A stretch of 64,000 nt of DNA from Jacaranda mimosifolia (Eukaryota; Streptophyta; Magnoliopsida; Lamiales; Bignoniaceae): assembly GCA_018894105.1 (NCBI GenBank), contig CM032128.1, positions 20,999,001 to 21,063,000 of the forward strand. The letters run 5' to 3'. A model generated the notes under the pieces. The model ran no database searches, was not told the DNA's origin, and was given only the letters and a program-made list of their open reading frames with translations. Position numbers and translations under genes: made by a program. Within the stretch, counting starts at the first letter, position 1; each line of letters begins with the position of its first letter. Positions 43,735 through 55,639 of the stretch are shown here, piece by piece.

Positions 43735-44000
43735 AATCCTCCTTGGGGTGTTTCTAATGTCATAGTTGTTGTTCCTCTTGCGCGACCCCTTTGGGGTGTT
43801 GGTGCAATCTTTGTCGTTCTACACCCCCTTGGAGGTGCTGGTTGGTCATTGTTACTATTAGTCCCATTGGGGTTCTTACTATAGTCTTTTGCTACGTGTC
43901 CCCTTGGGAGTCGTATAGTGGTGCTGATGTTGTCACAATGTGCCTGCTTGGTGTTCTTGTAGTAGTGTTGATGCTCACTACAAGCTCTCTTGGTTGTTTT
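43735..44000 (-). repeat. About 40-bp minisatellite, inverse copy
   Basis: Seven units spaced 37-45 bases with the minus-strand core ACCCCAAGGGG (plus-strand CCTTGGGGTG). They match the units at 39850-40410 in opposite orientation. They lie downstream, in the minus sense, of the family T gag-protease remnant, as expected for the element's 3' region. A 111-residue open frame across them (44030-43695) is a by-product of the repeats. Confidence 0.78.
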
Positions 44001-44584
44001 ACAATGGAAATGATATAGCACATTTGCCAATTACTGCATAGAGCTATTTCTTTCTTATATGATGTTGCGTGTTTGTTGTTGTTTGTTTATTTTTTATGTA
44101 CATGCCTCTTGGGCTTTATTGCAAATAATATAATCCTGCAATTTGTCATTGTGCATTGAGGGAGAGAACATAGTTGTAGAGAAATATTATTGAATTTTTT
44201 TAGAAAAAGCAAAGGAATAGATGTTGTTCCTTTTCTAAGACGTTCTTTCATTCAATAAGCAATTAAAAAAAGGTATAAGTATTTAGGAACAAGAACTTGA
44301 AACTTGACAGGAAAATCCTAACTACTAGAATAACTTTAGAAGAAAAGAAAGATTTCGGTGGGCTACAGAGGAGTGCCTATTTATTATAAGGGGTATCTCC
44401 TTTTTTTGCTTTAAGGGCTGAACAGTTGACATCAATGTATTCTTCGGGAAGAGTTTCCTCAAGTACTATTTCGCACTGCGTCAACTTCTTCTCTTAAAGG
44501 TCAATTCTTTGTATAAGCATTGTAACAACATTGGTTACATAGACCACCCTTTTAACTTTATTCTTCAACTTACTTTCCCGACTC
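44001..44584. other. Unassigned 3' sequence of the minus-strand family T copy
   Basis: Lies between the protease piece (44585 and up) and the minisatellite. No RT, RNase H or integrase motif on either strand. This is where those domains would be if the copy were complete. Confidence 0.45.
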
Positions 44585-46700
44585 TTATTTTACATTATTC
44601 AAGCTAGTAATAGGGACCTTTATTCCTTTTAGGATGTTTATGTTGCATTCTCTACTGGTGAGCTGACCGCCAATAGCTTTTCCCATTCCCCTGGGTATAG
44701 GAAACTTCATTTTCACGTGGTAGGTTGAGACTATCACTCGAAAAAGGTTCAAAGTTGATCTTCCTAGTATCATGTTGTGAGCTGAAAGATCTTGACAACT
44801 AGGAACTTTACCATCTTCGAAGCCCACAAGAGATTAGTACCTAAGGAGATGGGAAGAGAGACTTGATTTTCTATAGTTGGGCAATATCAATGCTAAGTTG
44901 GAGAAAGGCATCAGAAAATATGATAGCCATGTAGCACCGACTGTCCACCATGATCTACTTCACCTAGAAATTAATGAGAGAAGCGGAGATCACCAGGGTA
45001 TCATTGAGTTCACTTTGTTTAGTCTCCATGTCTGCTTCCCCATGGGTGATGCTAAGAAGGGGAGGACATATCCCATATATTCCCAGTATTAGGTTTATTG
45101 AGTCAGCTTGCATTTATCTTGTTGCTCATGCCAACACCTTTCTTGTCAAAGAGTTGCCTCCTATAAATCCTCCAGAGATCACAGAGATGATGCCAACAGT
45201 AGGCAAGTTCTTTAGGTCTATTTAATGCAGCCTTTCCTTCAATTCCAACTGTTTACTAGGTAAGCGCCTATGGTCCTTGTTGCACTGGCTCTGAATCTCT
45301 TCTTGGAACTGTCCTGCTTTTAAGCCACATACTTCCTCAGATATCCTTTCTAAATTAGCCTCTTGATTTCATCTTTCAAGTTCCATCACTCCTTGATAGT
45401 ATGCTCGAGTTTGGGATGGAAACGGCACCACTCCTCAAACTTTTGCTCTTTAGATTGTCCACCATCTTTTTGGGGTGCTGGATCAAGCCTCACTATTCTG
45501 CCATGACCAGGATGTCTATCTTAGATGTTATGAGAAGGGTATATGTGGAAAATACTTTATAAGGATTATGCCAGCAGTCCCTTAACCTCTTGTTGTTGTT
45601 GTCACCTCTTTCATCTCGCGTTCTATACTTGTTGGTATCCTGAGGGCCATCACCTCCTTGATCCAAATGTATTTCTTTGCTTGAATGATGAGTTCTTCAA
45701 GCGTGGTTGGTGGCTTCTAGCTATGAACTCTTAAAAATTTTGATGCCTTATGTTTTACTAAATGATACTAGATAAGATTTCCTAACTGATATGGAATTTC
45801 AAGCACTACTTAGATGAAGCGATTAAGTCAGTTACTCAAAGACTCTCCATCCTTTTACCTTATAGTAAATAGGTAAGTTATCATCTCGAATAACTTGTAG
45901 TTGATAGAGAAATTATGGAGGAAATATATCGCCAATTATTCCATGTGCGTGATAGATCTAGTTGGCATCTGGTAAAACCACGGCAAGGTACAATTGGTCA
46001 GAGTGGTGCAGAACACCTTGTAGTAGGCAACTTTGCTCTAATCATAGAGTTCCATTATTGTAAGGAAATATTCCAGGTGCTCCTAGGGTCTGATGAGCCA
46101 CTAAACTCTGGCCGGTTGACAATCTTTTTGCTTGAATGGAGTGACTCTACCAAGATGACTAGACTTAAGGGGATATATCTCGGAGGAGCGACAGCCAGCG
46201 AAGACACTCACTACTTACTTTTTTCCAGTGTTAGGGTACGATCGTGTAAATTTGAAGTCCTAGTGTAGTAGACAATTGTTGTGCTGAGTCAACTCAGATG
46301 GAAGACTAGACGTCCACCTCTTAAAGTGGAAGAGGGACGGAATCCCACTCTTGGTTCTTGCTTTAGTCTATTCTCTTCAGGGATGATGAGGCTTCCCTAC
46401 TCTAGTGAGAGGATCGGGATTGCTCTTATCCTAAGGGCGATGTTCCCTAGTATATTGGGTTGACCACTTTAGCTGCACTTACACACATTCTCTAATAATG
46501 CCATCAATGCTTCTTAAGTCATCTACAATATTAGGGGGTGGAGGTTGTTACAAGGGCATCTCCTTAGGTAGCAGATGCAATTCAGGCGCTAGCTCTAGTC
46601 GCGACGAGAGTACATTTCAAGTGGGTTATTCTCTGCGTTATCACCTCGCAATATGACGTGGGCGTTAGAAACCCAAACTCTGGTAATTGTCTACATCCTT
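44585..46700 (-). pseudogene. gag and protease of family T (minus-strand copy), decayed
   Basis: In minus-strand order: a gag leader and N-terminal part (46700-46200); a capsid region (46180-45740) with phrases like EFSGSSDPRSTWNIS and, after shifts, KDGESLS; a zinc-knuckle region at about 45440-45330 (WCRFHPKLEHT, LKDEIKRLI). Then PTVGIISVISGG at about 45215-45180 and a protease region to 44585, with YHIFSDAFLQLSIDIAQL-like phrases, MVKFLVVKIF and ILGRSTLNLFRVIVSTYHVK. This motif set is that of Tat/Athila-type Ty3/gypsy. Stops and shifts are frequent. Confidence 0.75.
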
Positions 46701-46789
46701 AATTTTTCTTGCTTCAAATAGGAGTTCACACAAATAATGCCAAAATGACGCTGCTCGAAAATGGAGTTGAAAGTCATTCTAAAAAACAA

Positions 46790-47095
46790 CTAGTTCAGTT
46801 AGAATTTTTTATCTAGAACATGTTTGCGTAAAGTCAGAGCTTGGGATGTTTTTTTATAAATGATTTTTTGCATCTATTTTTGCTTTGGAAGCTAATATTT
46901 ACAGTAACTAAGTGCTTAGTAGGCTTTGGTCCACTTGATCTAGTTGCCCATCTTAACGAACTTAATTTGTTGGGCTCTCTAGCTTTATATTTAATAATAT
47001 TTTATTTTATTGGACTCTTTTATTCATTTTTTTACTTTTTCACTTTTAGGATCTTAACTTTCTATGTCAATTAGCTAATGTCAGATTATAAAGTG
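46790..47095 (-). repeat. Family T LTR, minus orientation
   Basis: The inverse resembles 37862-38060: GAGTCCAATAAAATAAAA, AAGATGGGCAACTAGATCAAG, GACCAAAGCCTACTAAGCAC, then a decayed TATA box. It lies upstream, in the minus sense, of the gag remnant, as a 5' LTR would. Confidence 0.6.
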
Positions 47096-47099
47096 AAAT

Positions 47100-48765
47100 A
47101 AAACATAATTGAAAATATTATATTTGCTATTCTAATATCACACCATCTTATAAAAATACTAAGATATACAGTGCAATAAACAAATAATTTTACATACTCT
47201 TTTCAACTTTCTTCTATTTATCCAACCGATACTCCATAAAAACATGAGCTCAATGCTGGATATTTTTAGGTATGGTGTTCTAATATAGTTTTTCATTGTG
47301 AAGAGTTTGATTTATTGCTTGCAAACACTTTATTTTTTTTCATTTTTTGATTCATAAACTTTATTAATAATAATTGTCCAATTTATATTCGATCGCCATA
47401 TATATTTGGCTCAATCTATCATAAATTTACACCTACTTGACTTCTATTGTAAAAATAAGCAGTTAGGACAATGGTAAATAATTAAAATGTTTATAAATAA
47501 AAATTATTCGAATCTCAATTGTAACAGCCAGTAATCTTTTTTTTAGATTATATGGGGACGATAAAGTGTGTATAGGTGTTAGTTTACTACAACAGCACAA
47601 TACTTATTTAAAGATAATTGCTTAAACATTTGGAATCACTATTTGATGATCTTATATTGGAATAGCGTTGTCATGAATGATACTTTTTAACAAAAGTTTC
47701 GATGTTAAAGTTGTAGACATAGAGTATGATTTAATTTTAGTCAGTTCATCAATGCCAAGAGTATTTTAAGAGGGGATTTCTAAGGTTTTTATAGTATAAG
47801 ATAGTTTTCAACACACCCGTGTAATACGATGGGGAAAATGAATATAATTGTTCCGCCCTGCATGAAATTCATATCAAAACCCACCTCATTCTATGCAAAA
47901 TGAGTTTTAAACCTTCCCCACAAGAAGTGGAATAGCGCAGATATTCATAGGGAGGGTTGAAATTGCCAAATCTAGATATAAAAATATACAACAACTATTA
48001 AATTGTTGATAAACAAAGGACAAATGGGGTTGGGGTTGAAGGATTTTATATAATAAAAGAGTTTTTTACATGACCCTTATGGTACATGGAGCAAAATAAA
48101 TCTAAGCCTTAAATATATGTTTTGAATCAAATTGTATTTAATTGGTCTTCAAACAATATGCAATATCCAAATGTATTAAATGATAAATAGTTATTTTTCT
48201 AAAAGGAATTATATGAGCCATCCCTTGAGCCATATGGGACAAATTATAAAATTACTCTCCATCACAAGGACTGTAATTGATCTTGCTATCACTAATGAAT
48301 TAATTTGACTAGATTTATAAATTTAGTATAAATAATTTTTAGTTAATTTTTTATCTAATTGAATAATTTATTGAACAATATAATAAATATTAAAATTTAA
48401 AATTTTGATAATACTAAAATTTTATATAAATAATAAAATAAGTTTTTCATAATTTGATAATTTAACTTCAAAAAACATACAAACAACAATAAATTTAATA
48501 TAGAATGAGAATAAAATTCAAGCAATAAAGTAATGGAACTTACAAAAAATGCAACAACTATAGTTCAAGAGACGCACTAGAATCTTTTGTTGTAGCTCAC
48601 GTAACAGAAAGACAATAAGAAAATAAAAATATTTATTAATAATTATAATTCAAATCAGTTATAGACTAAAAATGCAAAAGAAGAAGTGAGTGACATTAAA
48701 GTTAAAATCTCAGCATGATAAATATCTCTGAGAATAAAAAAGTTTGAAAAAGTTCTATAGTTATT
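47100..48765. other. AT-rich spacer, nothing recognised
   Basis: AT-rich, no coding or RNA signal. The block at 47815-47980 is less AT-rich and could be a decayed MITE, but no inverted ends were found. Confidence 0.5.
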
Positions 48766-49110
48766 GTTGTGACAAATTAAGTTCTCAATGGTAAAAAAGT
48801 AAAAATAAACTAAAATGGCCCAATAAAGTAAATAACAAATGAATAAAAAGGCTAAAGAGGCTAATTGACTGAGCCTATCAAGAAGGACATATAAACCCTA
48901 ATGGGTTGAAGCCTATTAAGAAAAAAAAAATTAAAAATACTAAGCCTCAAAGGCCAACTAGACAGAAAAAATCATTTACAAAGAAATCAAGAACTGAGAA
49001 CTTTTTGCATCGCATTTCAAAAAGGTAAAAAAAGAATTCTAAAAATCATTGACTTTTGGAGAGAACCCTAATTCTATTTCCTACCAGCATCAGTTATATA
49101 TGAGAAAATA
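48766..49110 (+). repeat. Family T LTR relic (probably solo)
   Basis: Starts near TGTGACAAATTAAGTTC and follows the LTR at 49417-49790: GGTAAAAAAGTAAAAA, AATTGACTGAGCCTATCAAG, ACCCTAATGGGTTGAAGCC, then a decayed TATA box (TTAAAAATAC), GAACTGAGAACTTTTTGCAT and GAGAACCCTAATTC. No gag follows before the next LTR at 49417, so it is a separate or solo copy. Confidence 0.6.
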
Positions 49111-49416
49111 ATTATATGAAGGCACTATATATTTATTATGTATATGTTGTATATATTTATATATAGAGATCAAATTGTTGACAACATAGATATAATTTGA
49201 TCAGAAAGCGGCAGATTGTAACATTTAAAAACTATCACTAATTTTAAAAAAAAAAAAATAGATACATTAAGTTATGAACGGTTTACTGTGATTTGAACAA
49301 ATTAATGAGGTGAGGAAATTTTGTTACACTCCTACTACAAGAGAAACAAGCAATTGCACACTTTTTCAAATGTTTTAGGAGTTTGAATCTTTCATTCCGT
49401 TTTATATTTTATTTTA

Positions 49417-49790
49417 TGAATATTAATACAATTAGTTAAGCCCACAAGGGTAAAAAGGTAAAATGATTAAACAATGCCCAATGGATCAAATAGATTAAAT
49501 GAATAAAAATGCTAAAGAGGCCAATTTGCTAAAGAGGCCAATTGACTAAGCCCATCTAGAAGTGTATCAAAACCCTCATGGACCGAAGCCCATGAAGAAA
49601 AAAGACTATAAATATCATGAGCAACTGAGCACAAAAAATCATTCACAAGAAATTGTGAACTTTCGAGAACATTTAAGAACTGAGAACTCTCTGCATACAT
49701 TCCACTAAAAAAGAACCAGAAATTTCGTTGTCAACCAGAAAATATCTTAGCTCTATTCTCATTATAGATGAGCCAGCGGACTCCATAGAG
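49417..49790 (+). repeat. 5' LTR of the family T element
   Basis: Similar to 54830-55170 in order: TCAAATAGATTAAATGAATAAA, ATTGACTAAGCCCATC, GACTATAAATA (TATA at 49607), AATCATTCACAAGAAATTG, CTGCATACATTCCA, TATCTTAGCTCTATT. It includes a small internal duplication of GCTAAAGAGGCCAATT (49511-49526 and 49529-49544). Confidence 0.65.
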
Positions 49791-49865
49791 TGTGAGATGC
49801 TAAACTTCCTTGACACATACTATGGGCAAAACCAGATCCGTCTAGCCTAGAGGATTAGGAGAAAA
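49790..49865 (+). pseudogene. Displaced reverse-transcriptase fragment
   Basis: The plus strand reads MLNFLDTYYGQNQIRLA followed by a stop and, in another frame, a phrase resembling the E-D-x-E-K block. This is the conserved RT segment that reads L-S-F-x-D-A-x-S-G-Y-N-Q-I in Tat/Athila-type elements. It lies before the gag zinc knuckle, whereas RT normally follows protease, so it is out of order. Confidence 0.6.
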
Positions 49866-49869
49866 TGAC

Positions 49870-50690
49870 AAATAACCATAAGAAGCAAAAATCTAATAAG
49901 TGATGCTTCCACCTTGATCATAAACACATCACTGAGGAGTGTCAGCACTTGAAGGAAAAAATTGAGAGGCTGATCCGGAGAATATGCCTTAAAGAATATA
50001 TAGCATAGAGGCTAAGTAATCCTAAAAAGGGTCAAACAACTAGAGAGAATGAGGACAGTTGGCAATGGCCTAATGAATGTCTGGAGCCTAAAGACCAATA
50101 GCATCAGCATGACCCAAAGAACGTCCATACGACCAGCATCATCTCAATATCTTAGGAAGACCAAACAATAGAGACTTTGTGAATGCAAGGAAAGTCAGCA
50201 GCGAGGCAGATACATGCTCATGCAATTGTCCCGTGTTAAAGAGTTTTTGAAGTGCGTCAGAGGACATAGAGCCCAGATGAGGAGAACATAATGACATATT
50301 GGTGATCTCTACATCCCTTGCCAATTTTTAGATGAAGAAGATACTGGTGGATAGGGGCAACTTAATTGATATCTTATTCCATGATGCACTTCTCCAGCTA
50401 GGAATTGATGATGGCCAATTGTAGAAGATTAACACCCCTCTCATAAGGTTCATTGGCAATATTATATAAGCACTAGGAGAAGTGTCACTACATCTCTCCA
50501 TAGGTACTCATCGCAAGTGAGTTAAAAAGATGGTAAAGTTCTTGGTGGTTAAGATCCTCTTAGCTTACAACGTCATCCTAGAGAGACCTATCTTAAATCT
50601 GTTCCAAGCAGTAGCCTTGGCATACCATATAAAGTTGAAGTTCCCAACACCAAGTAGAACCAATGAGTTGTTGGTGACCTAGGTGTGGCC
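49870..50690 (+). pseudogene. gag zinc knuckle and protease of the family T element
   Basis: Zinc-knuckle region: CFHLDHKHITEECQHLKEKIERLIRR begins at about 49903 (one knuckle of the CX2CX4HX4C class, partly decayed), then a linker with stops. The protease region, 50320-50690, reads LFHDALLQLGIDDGQL, NTPLIRFIGN, MVKFLVVKILLAYNVI and RPILNLFQAVALAYHIKLK in broken frames. These phrases match the minus-strand copy at 44585-45000, so both belong to one family. Confidence 0.72.
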
Positions 50691-50914
50691 ACAGAATGAT
50701 ATGCCAATGCTTTAAAAAATGTAAAGATTCATGCCCCCATGACTAATCAAGCAAAAGAGCTGTGAGATAGCAAAACGAGAGATAAGGGCAAAAGCCTCCT
50801 CCAAGATGTTAATGTGATGATTGCTTGAATAAATTTTGATTTCTTTACATTATTGCCTTATAATCTTGACTGATACTTTACATGATGATGCTCCCCAGAG
50901 CACACTCGGCTTTT
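50691..50914 (+). other. Spacer after the protease piece
   Basis: Short non-coding stretch between protease and tandem repeats. No RT motif seen. Confidence 0.4.
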
Positions 50915-51770
50915 AGGGCATAAACCTACTACAAAGCTCCTTTGGGAGTATGTGGTAACCCTACATAAGCCCACCATAAATCCTCCTTGAAGGTTAGTAT
51001 CAACACCTCCAACTGATTTCCTTTAGTGTAAACCCATGATACAATCCCTTCAGAAGTACGTGGTAGCTGAACATAAGCCCATCATAAATCCTTTGTGGCA
51101 CTGCCCTTGGAGGTAAGTGGTAGCACCCTCGAGTTCTTTTTAGCAAAAACCCACTATATAGTCCCTTTAGAGTAAGCGGTACTTGTACGTAAGGCCATCA
51201 TAAAACCTCTCTGGCATTGCCCTTAGGGGAAAGCAACATCATCTTTCCTATGAACGATTTTAGCATAAACCCACTATTTAGCTTCTCAAGCAGTATGTGG
51301 TTGCTGCGCATAAACCCACAATAAACCCTCCTCGTAAATAAGTCGCAACACCCCAACACCTTTAAGATGAGTCACACTGATACTTGAATTAATTTAGGAT
51401 AAACCCACTATCCAGCTCCTCTGAGAATATGTGGTCAATGCATGTAAGCCTACTAAAAATCCTCTTTGAAAACAAGTGGTTGTATCTTTATACAATGAAT
51501 GAATTACACCCACACTTTAACTGATTTATTGTAAACTAACTATTTAACTCCTTGAGAGTATGTGGCCGCTGTGCAGAAGCTCATTGTACACCTTTCTTGA
51601 AGGCAAATGGTTGCATCATTACAATGATAAATAAATCATTGTGACACTTAGAAGGATTTCACGTAAACCCACTACGAAGCCTCCCAAGAGGTATGTGGTT
51701 GCACCGTCGAAATTAACTATCAAGCTCCTCTAAGGGATGTGGTCGACATGCTACCCCTCATTAGATTGAT
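50915..51770 (+). repeat. Degenerate tandem repeat, 7 units of about 110-135 bp
   Basis: Units begin with a phrase like GCATAAACCCACTATTTAGC, followed by a GAGTATGTGGT block and an ATAAGCCCATCATAAATCC block. Starts lie near 50920, 51030, 51150, 51262, 51395, 51528 and 51660. Units differ by many substitutions and small indels. They sit in the 3' region of a Tat/Athila-type element, a known source of plant satellite repeats. Confidence 0.8.
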
Positions 51771-54700
51771 TCAACATTCAACAATAAGACATCGTCAGTG
51801 AGGCTCGCAATTAATTGTCATCATCACACTTAGTATATGCGACCAAACCTCATATACAAGGCTTGCGTCCACACATCATCATGACACTCGATAATAGCAT
51901 TGAGACCTCTTGGACGAGGCTCACTGTGAAACACCATCGTACTACTAAATTTTTACTACAAGATTTCATCAATATGTGCCCAATTGAATTTGGTTCAAGC
52001 AATTAAGTATTATAATAAGACCCCCCCAAGGAGGCACTCCATTAAATTTGATTTAGATGTCTAAGTATTGCAATAAGAACTCCTTAGTAAGGCTCATATC
52101 TATTCTCACACACCACCCCACACAACTTTATAAATTCCCTCAAGCGGGCTTGATTATAAGCTCAATTATCTGCTCATGCACCCTCGTTGTGCACTAATCA
52201 CTTATTGATAACATGACAACACTTGAAAGTCACGCAATTGACTAAGTGTATGAGCATGAATGGATAAATAGTCAAAAGTCCCTTAAGAAAGAAAGGGGAG
52301 CAAATACTCATAACACTAAAAAGTGCTAGAAAGCATCCAACCAACACTCAGCCTCCTAAAGAACAATGTTAAGTACTCCTACACAAAGATATTCTTCTAG
52401 CTATTTGCAGAGACGCGAACTTATACTAAATATTTTGAATAACTCTGGAAGTACGGAGCTTCATTTAAGTTAATTTTTTCTTAGTTACCGAAGAGAGTGA
52501 ACAGCATGCGCTACTAGTTGACACTCCAACAGCATCAACCCCCTAGAAAATGAGTATGATAAATGTTTGATAAGGCCTAGGCATCCCATAGATGCCCAAA
52601 CAACCCATACACTGGGCGCCCAGGCACTTGGACATCCTAGAATGTTGAGCACCCTATAGGCACTCGGGCATCATAGAGATCAAGCACCTAAGCATGGTTA
52701 ACCAAATGCCTGCCCAACAATTGCAACCCTTGCTAGAAAAACACAAGTATACAGCAACATGTAGACAACTTTGTGAACGTAAGGAAAAAATAAAGAATGA
52801 ATGTTCATTTTGACTTAGTGTAAAAAACAATACAATAATACTCAAACTCCCATAATAAAAATATGAAGTATAACAATATTACGCATGTAAACATCACTCT
52901 GCGTCCGATTAATACTAAGTTATTCAATGGAAAACAAAGGGGCTTTGTGAAAAGCATAATTACTATAAAGTCCCTCAAAGAAACTTGTTAAAAAACACTT
53001 TTAATAATAGGATCATGATTATACTTAGTAGGCAAGCCTTTGGAGCTTGAAGTGACGTCTCCGCAATAGGACCCTTAGAGGCCACTCGAATTGATGCAAT
53101 GCGCAATAATCCCAAGAGATCCCTAAAGAAGCATCTTCTCAAGAGACCCCAAGGAGCTCCTAGATTAACTTGGCTCTACAAAAATTCATAAGCATTTTTT
53201 TAAGTTTAAACTTCCATCTAAAAATACTATTTAGATTGGAAAAGCGAAATATCGCAGAAAGAATTGCTAAGTCCAAGCATGGCCTACAAACTCTAACTTA
53301 CCAAAGGGAATAAACTAATTTCCCTCTAGATCTAATTCCTTTGGAATGAACAGTCGATATAGAAATGCCAACACTAAATGAGAGCTCATAAACTCAGAAA
53401 ATGACACAATCTAGAGAGAAACTTCTGTGAATGTGAATGAAGTCAATCTTACCATCGGTTATTTATCGTAAAGACAATCACCTTACAGATGCTCTGAGCA
53501 AAAAATTACAAGTTATCTTGAAAACTTATTCTGTCTGTGAAGACAACTAGGCAAGCTTTAGATTTTAAAAAATGTCTAAATATTTTGGAGAATACGAAAC
53601 TTTACAAGCAATCCTAAAGGATCTTAGAGATGAATACTCCATGAAAAAATCTTAGTCCTATGTGGGAAGCGAAGCGAGACGTGCTTTGACCTTACTGAAC
53701 ACGTAAGTCCATGCACTTATGTGCAAGCTACACTTAGTTGCTGCAAGATCTTAGACTTGCTCTTTGCATAAAGCAAATTAAACACAACTTTAAGTTCTTT
53801 TGGAGAAAACTTAGTCCTAGGAAATGCCGAATAGTACTTTGTGACACCTAAAACTCAACACAGTCCATCCAAATAACTGATGAATGAAGCACTCTCTAAA
53901 GAAAGCAAGATGAACTTATAAGATCATGGTCCTTGTTAATGACCTCAAAGGATCTCCTAAGTATGAAACACCCAAATGAGCTTTAAGTTGTGCGCAAAGC
54001 ACAGACTCTCGAACAATCCTTGGAATCCTTAAAGATGCGAAACTTATTCCCAAGAAATTTTCCTAAGTCCCCTTCATGAATTTATATAATTTTTCATCAT
54101 TTCTTGGCACTCATTTGATCCCTTTCATAGAAAAGATGAAGGGTCATGTTTGCCAAAGGAACAAGCGTCCAACAACATTTAATAGAATCCTAAAACTTAG
54201 AGAAAGGTCTGATAGCTCTACACTAGAATAGCCATCAAAGTCGACCAACTCAGCCACAAAAAAAAAATACCTAACTCAAGCATCAAAGAAGATTCAAGTC
54301 CCGACAAGCCCCAAAACTCACCAACGGGGGCACCCAGCATAAATGCCTCGCGAGCATCCAACAAACACCTTATTAGGGGCATCCACTTAGTTGCATCCAT
54401 GCAGGCCACCCCCAAGGCAGTAGCTGACGACTCCATGACAACAACGCTCTCGACCGCCACCACTCTCTCATTCTCTTTTCCACGAAGTTTGACTCAACTT
54501 TGATTCTAAAAAGAATTGAATATTACTTCCCGACATTCCAGTCCTTACAATTATGCACTTGAAATTTGTCTAAGTTCAAGAATGCAACACAAAATTTATT
54601 TAAATCTTTAGATAAATGCAAGACAACCAGAAAAGAAGACCTGAAGAACCCCAACTTAGACAAAAGTTGAGCAAACGCGAATCCACACACTTAATTTGAT

Positions 54701-54829
54701 TAATGAAATTCAATTAAATTCATAATATTATTTTAATGAATTAAGATAAGGTAGAAATTAAAATTAGACCTTGTATTATATTTTCAACATGAAATTGAAC
54801 TTTTCAAATTGAAAATAAGAGGACTTAAT
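51771..54829 (+). other. Long non-coding 3' region of the family T element
   Basis: No intact gene. 52560-52700 has short degenerate repeats around GGCGCCCAGGCACTTGG-like phrases. 54290-54470 is Cys/Ala-codon-rich on the minus strand (frame 54463-54218) but resembles no protein I know. The region just before 54830 is purine-rich and could hold the polypurine tract. Confidence 0.45.
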
Positions 54830-55170
54830 GATATGACTAATTAAGTTCTGCAGGCATAAAAAAGTAAAAAGGAGTAAAAGATGCCCAATTGATCAAATAA
54901 ATTAAATGAATAAAATGCTTGAGAGTCAGATTGACTAAGCATATCAAGAAGAATATCAAAACCTGAATAGGCTGAAATTCATCAAGAAAAAAGACTATAA
55001 ATACAAATCCCCAAAGAGAAACTGAGTATCGAAAATCATTTGCAAGAAATTGCGAACTTTTGAGATCATTCAACTAAAAACGCTATGCACGCATTCCAAA
55101 GAAAAAACTTGAAACTCTATTGTCTACTAGAAAGAATGTTAGCTCCATTTCCGTATAGTATCAAATATAT
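54830..55170 (+). repeat. 3' LTR of the family T element
   Basis: Starts near TGATATGACTAATTAAGTTC. Follows the 5' LTR through GATCAAATAAATTAAATGAA, GACTATAAATAC (TATA at 54996-55003), AATCATTTGCAAGAAATTG, CGCATTCCAAAG and GTTAGCTCCATTTCC. The right limit is uncertain. Confidence 0.62.
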
Positions 55171-55600
55171 ATCACATGAATTAATTTTTTTTATAAATAA
55201 GTAATTAAAAATTAAATAAACTTGATATATGTAAATTATATATAAAATATTAGGATCTTAGTAAGTTGTTTTCAAATGAATTTTTAAAATTAATCTATTT
55301 TAAAAAATAATGACTAGATATTTTTTTATTTCTTTCTCTCTAGCTTTTTTCTCTTTTAACTATTTATTTTTTAATTATTTTATTTCATATTTACTTTTTT
55401 CCTTTAATTCATTTTACAAATTCAAACAAGTACGATAAAATTATTAAAAAACATAATATTATAAAAATAATTAATATTTTATTACTCAATACTATAAAAG
55501 TTTGAGTATACACTAAATATACCAAAATTATTAATACTCATTAAATTGAAGTAAGAAATAAATTACTAAAATATAATAAAGACTCAAAACGTGTTGAAAG
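55171..55600. other. AT-rich spacer before the CYP73A pseudogene
   Basis: Nearly pure A/T with T runs. Nothing recognised. Confidence 0.55.
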
Positions 55601-55639
55601 CTTTGAAAAAATAGCAAAAATTGTGCCACCGAACCCAGC

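Larger units (their letters stand above)
49417..55170 (+). mobile_element. Family T element with both LTRs and no RT-integrase block
   Basis: The clearest unit of the family: 5' LTR 49417-49790 (TATA box 49607-49614), a short internal part with a gag zinc knuckle and protease (49870-50690), a long 3' region with tandem repeats (50915-51770) and other non-coding sequence, then a 3' LTR at 54830-55170 (TATA box 54996-55003), preceded by a purine-rich tract (GAAAATAAGAGGA). Length is about 5.75 kb. Apart from a short displaced RT piece at 49790-49865, no RT, RNase H or integrase is visible on either strand. It would be non-autonomous. Divergence of the LTRs shows it is old. Confidence 0.62.

Noticed and set aside
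43695..44030. 111-residue minus-strand frame as a gene
   Set aside because: It spans the ~40-bp tandem repeats and is open only because of their composition; no homology to a known protein.
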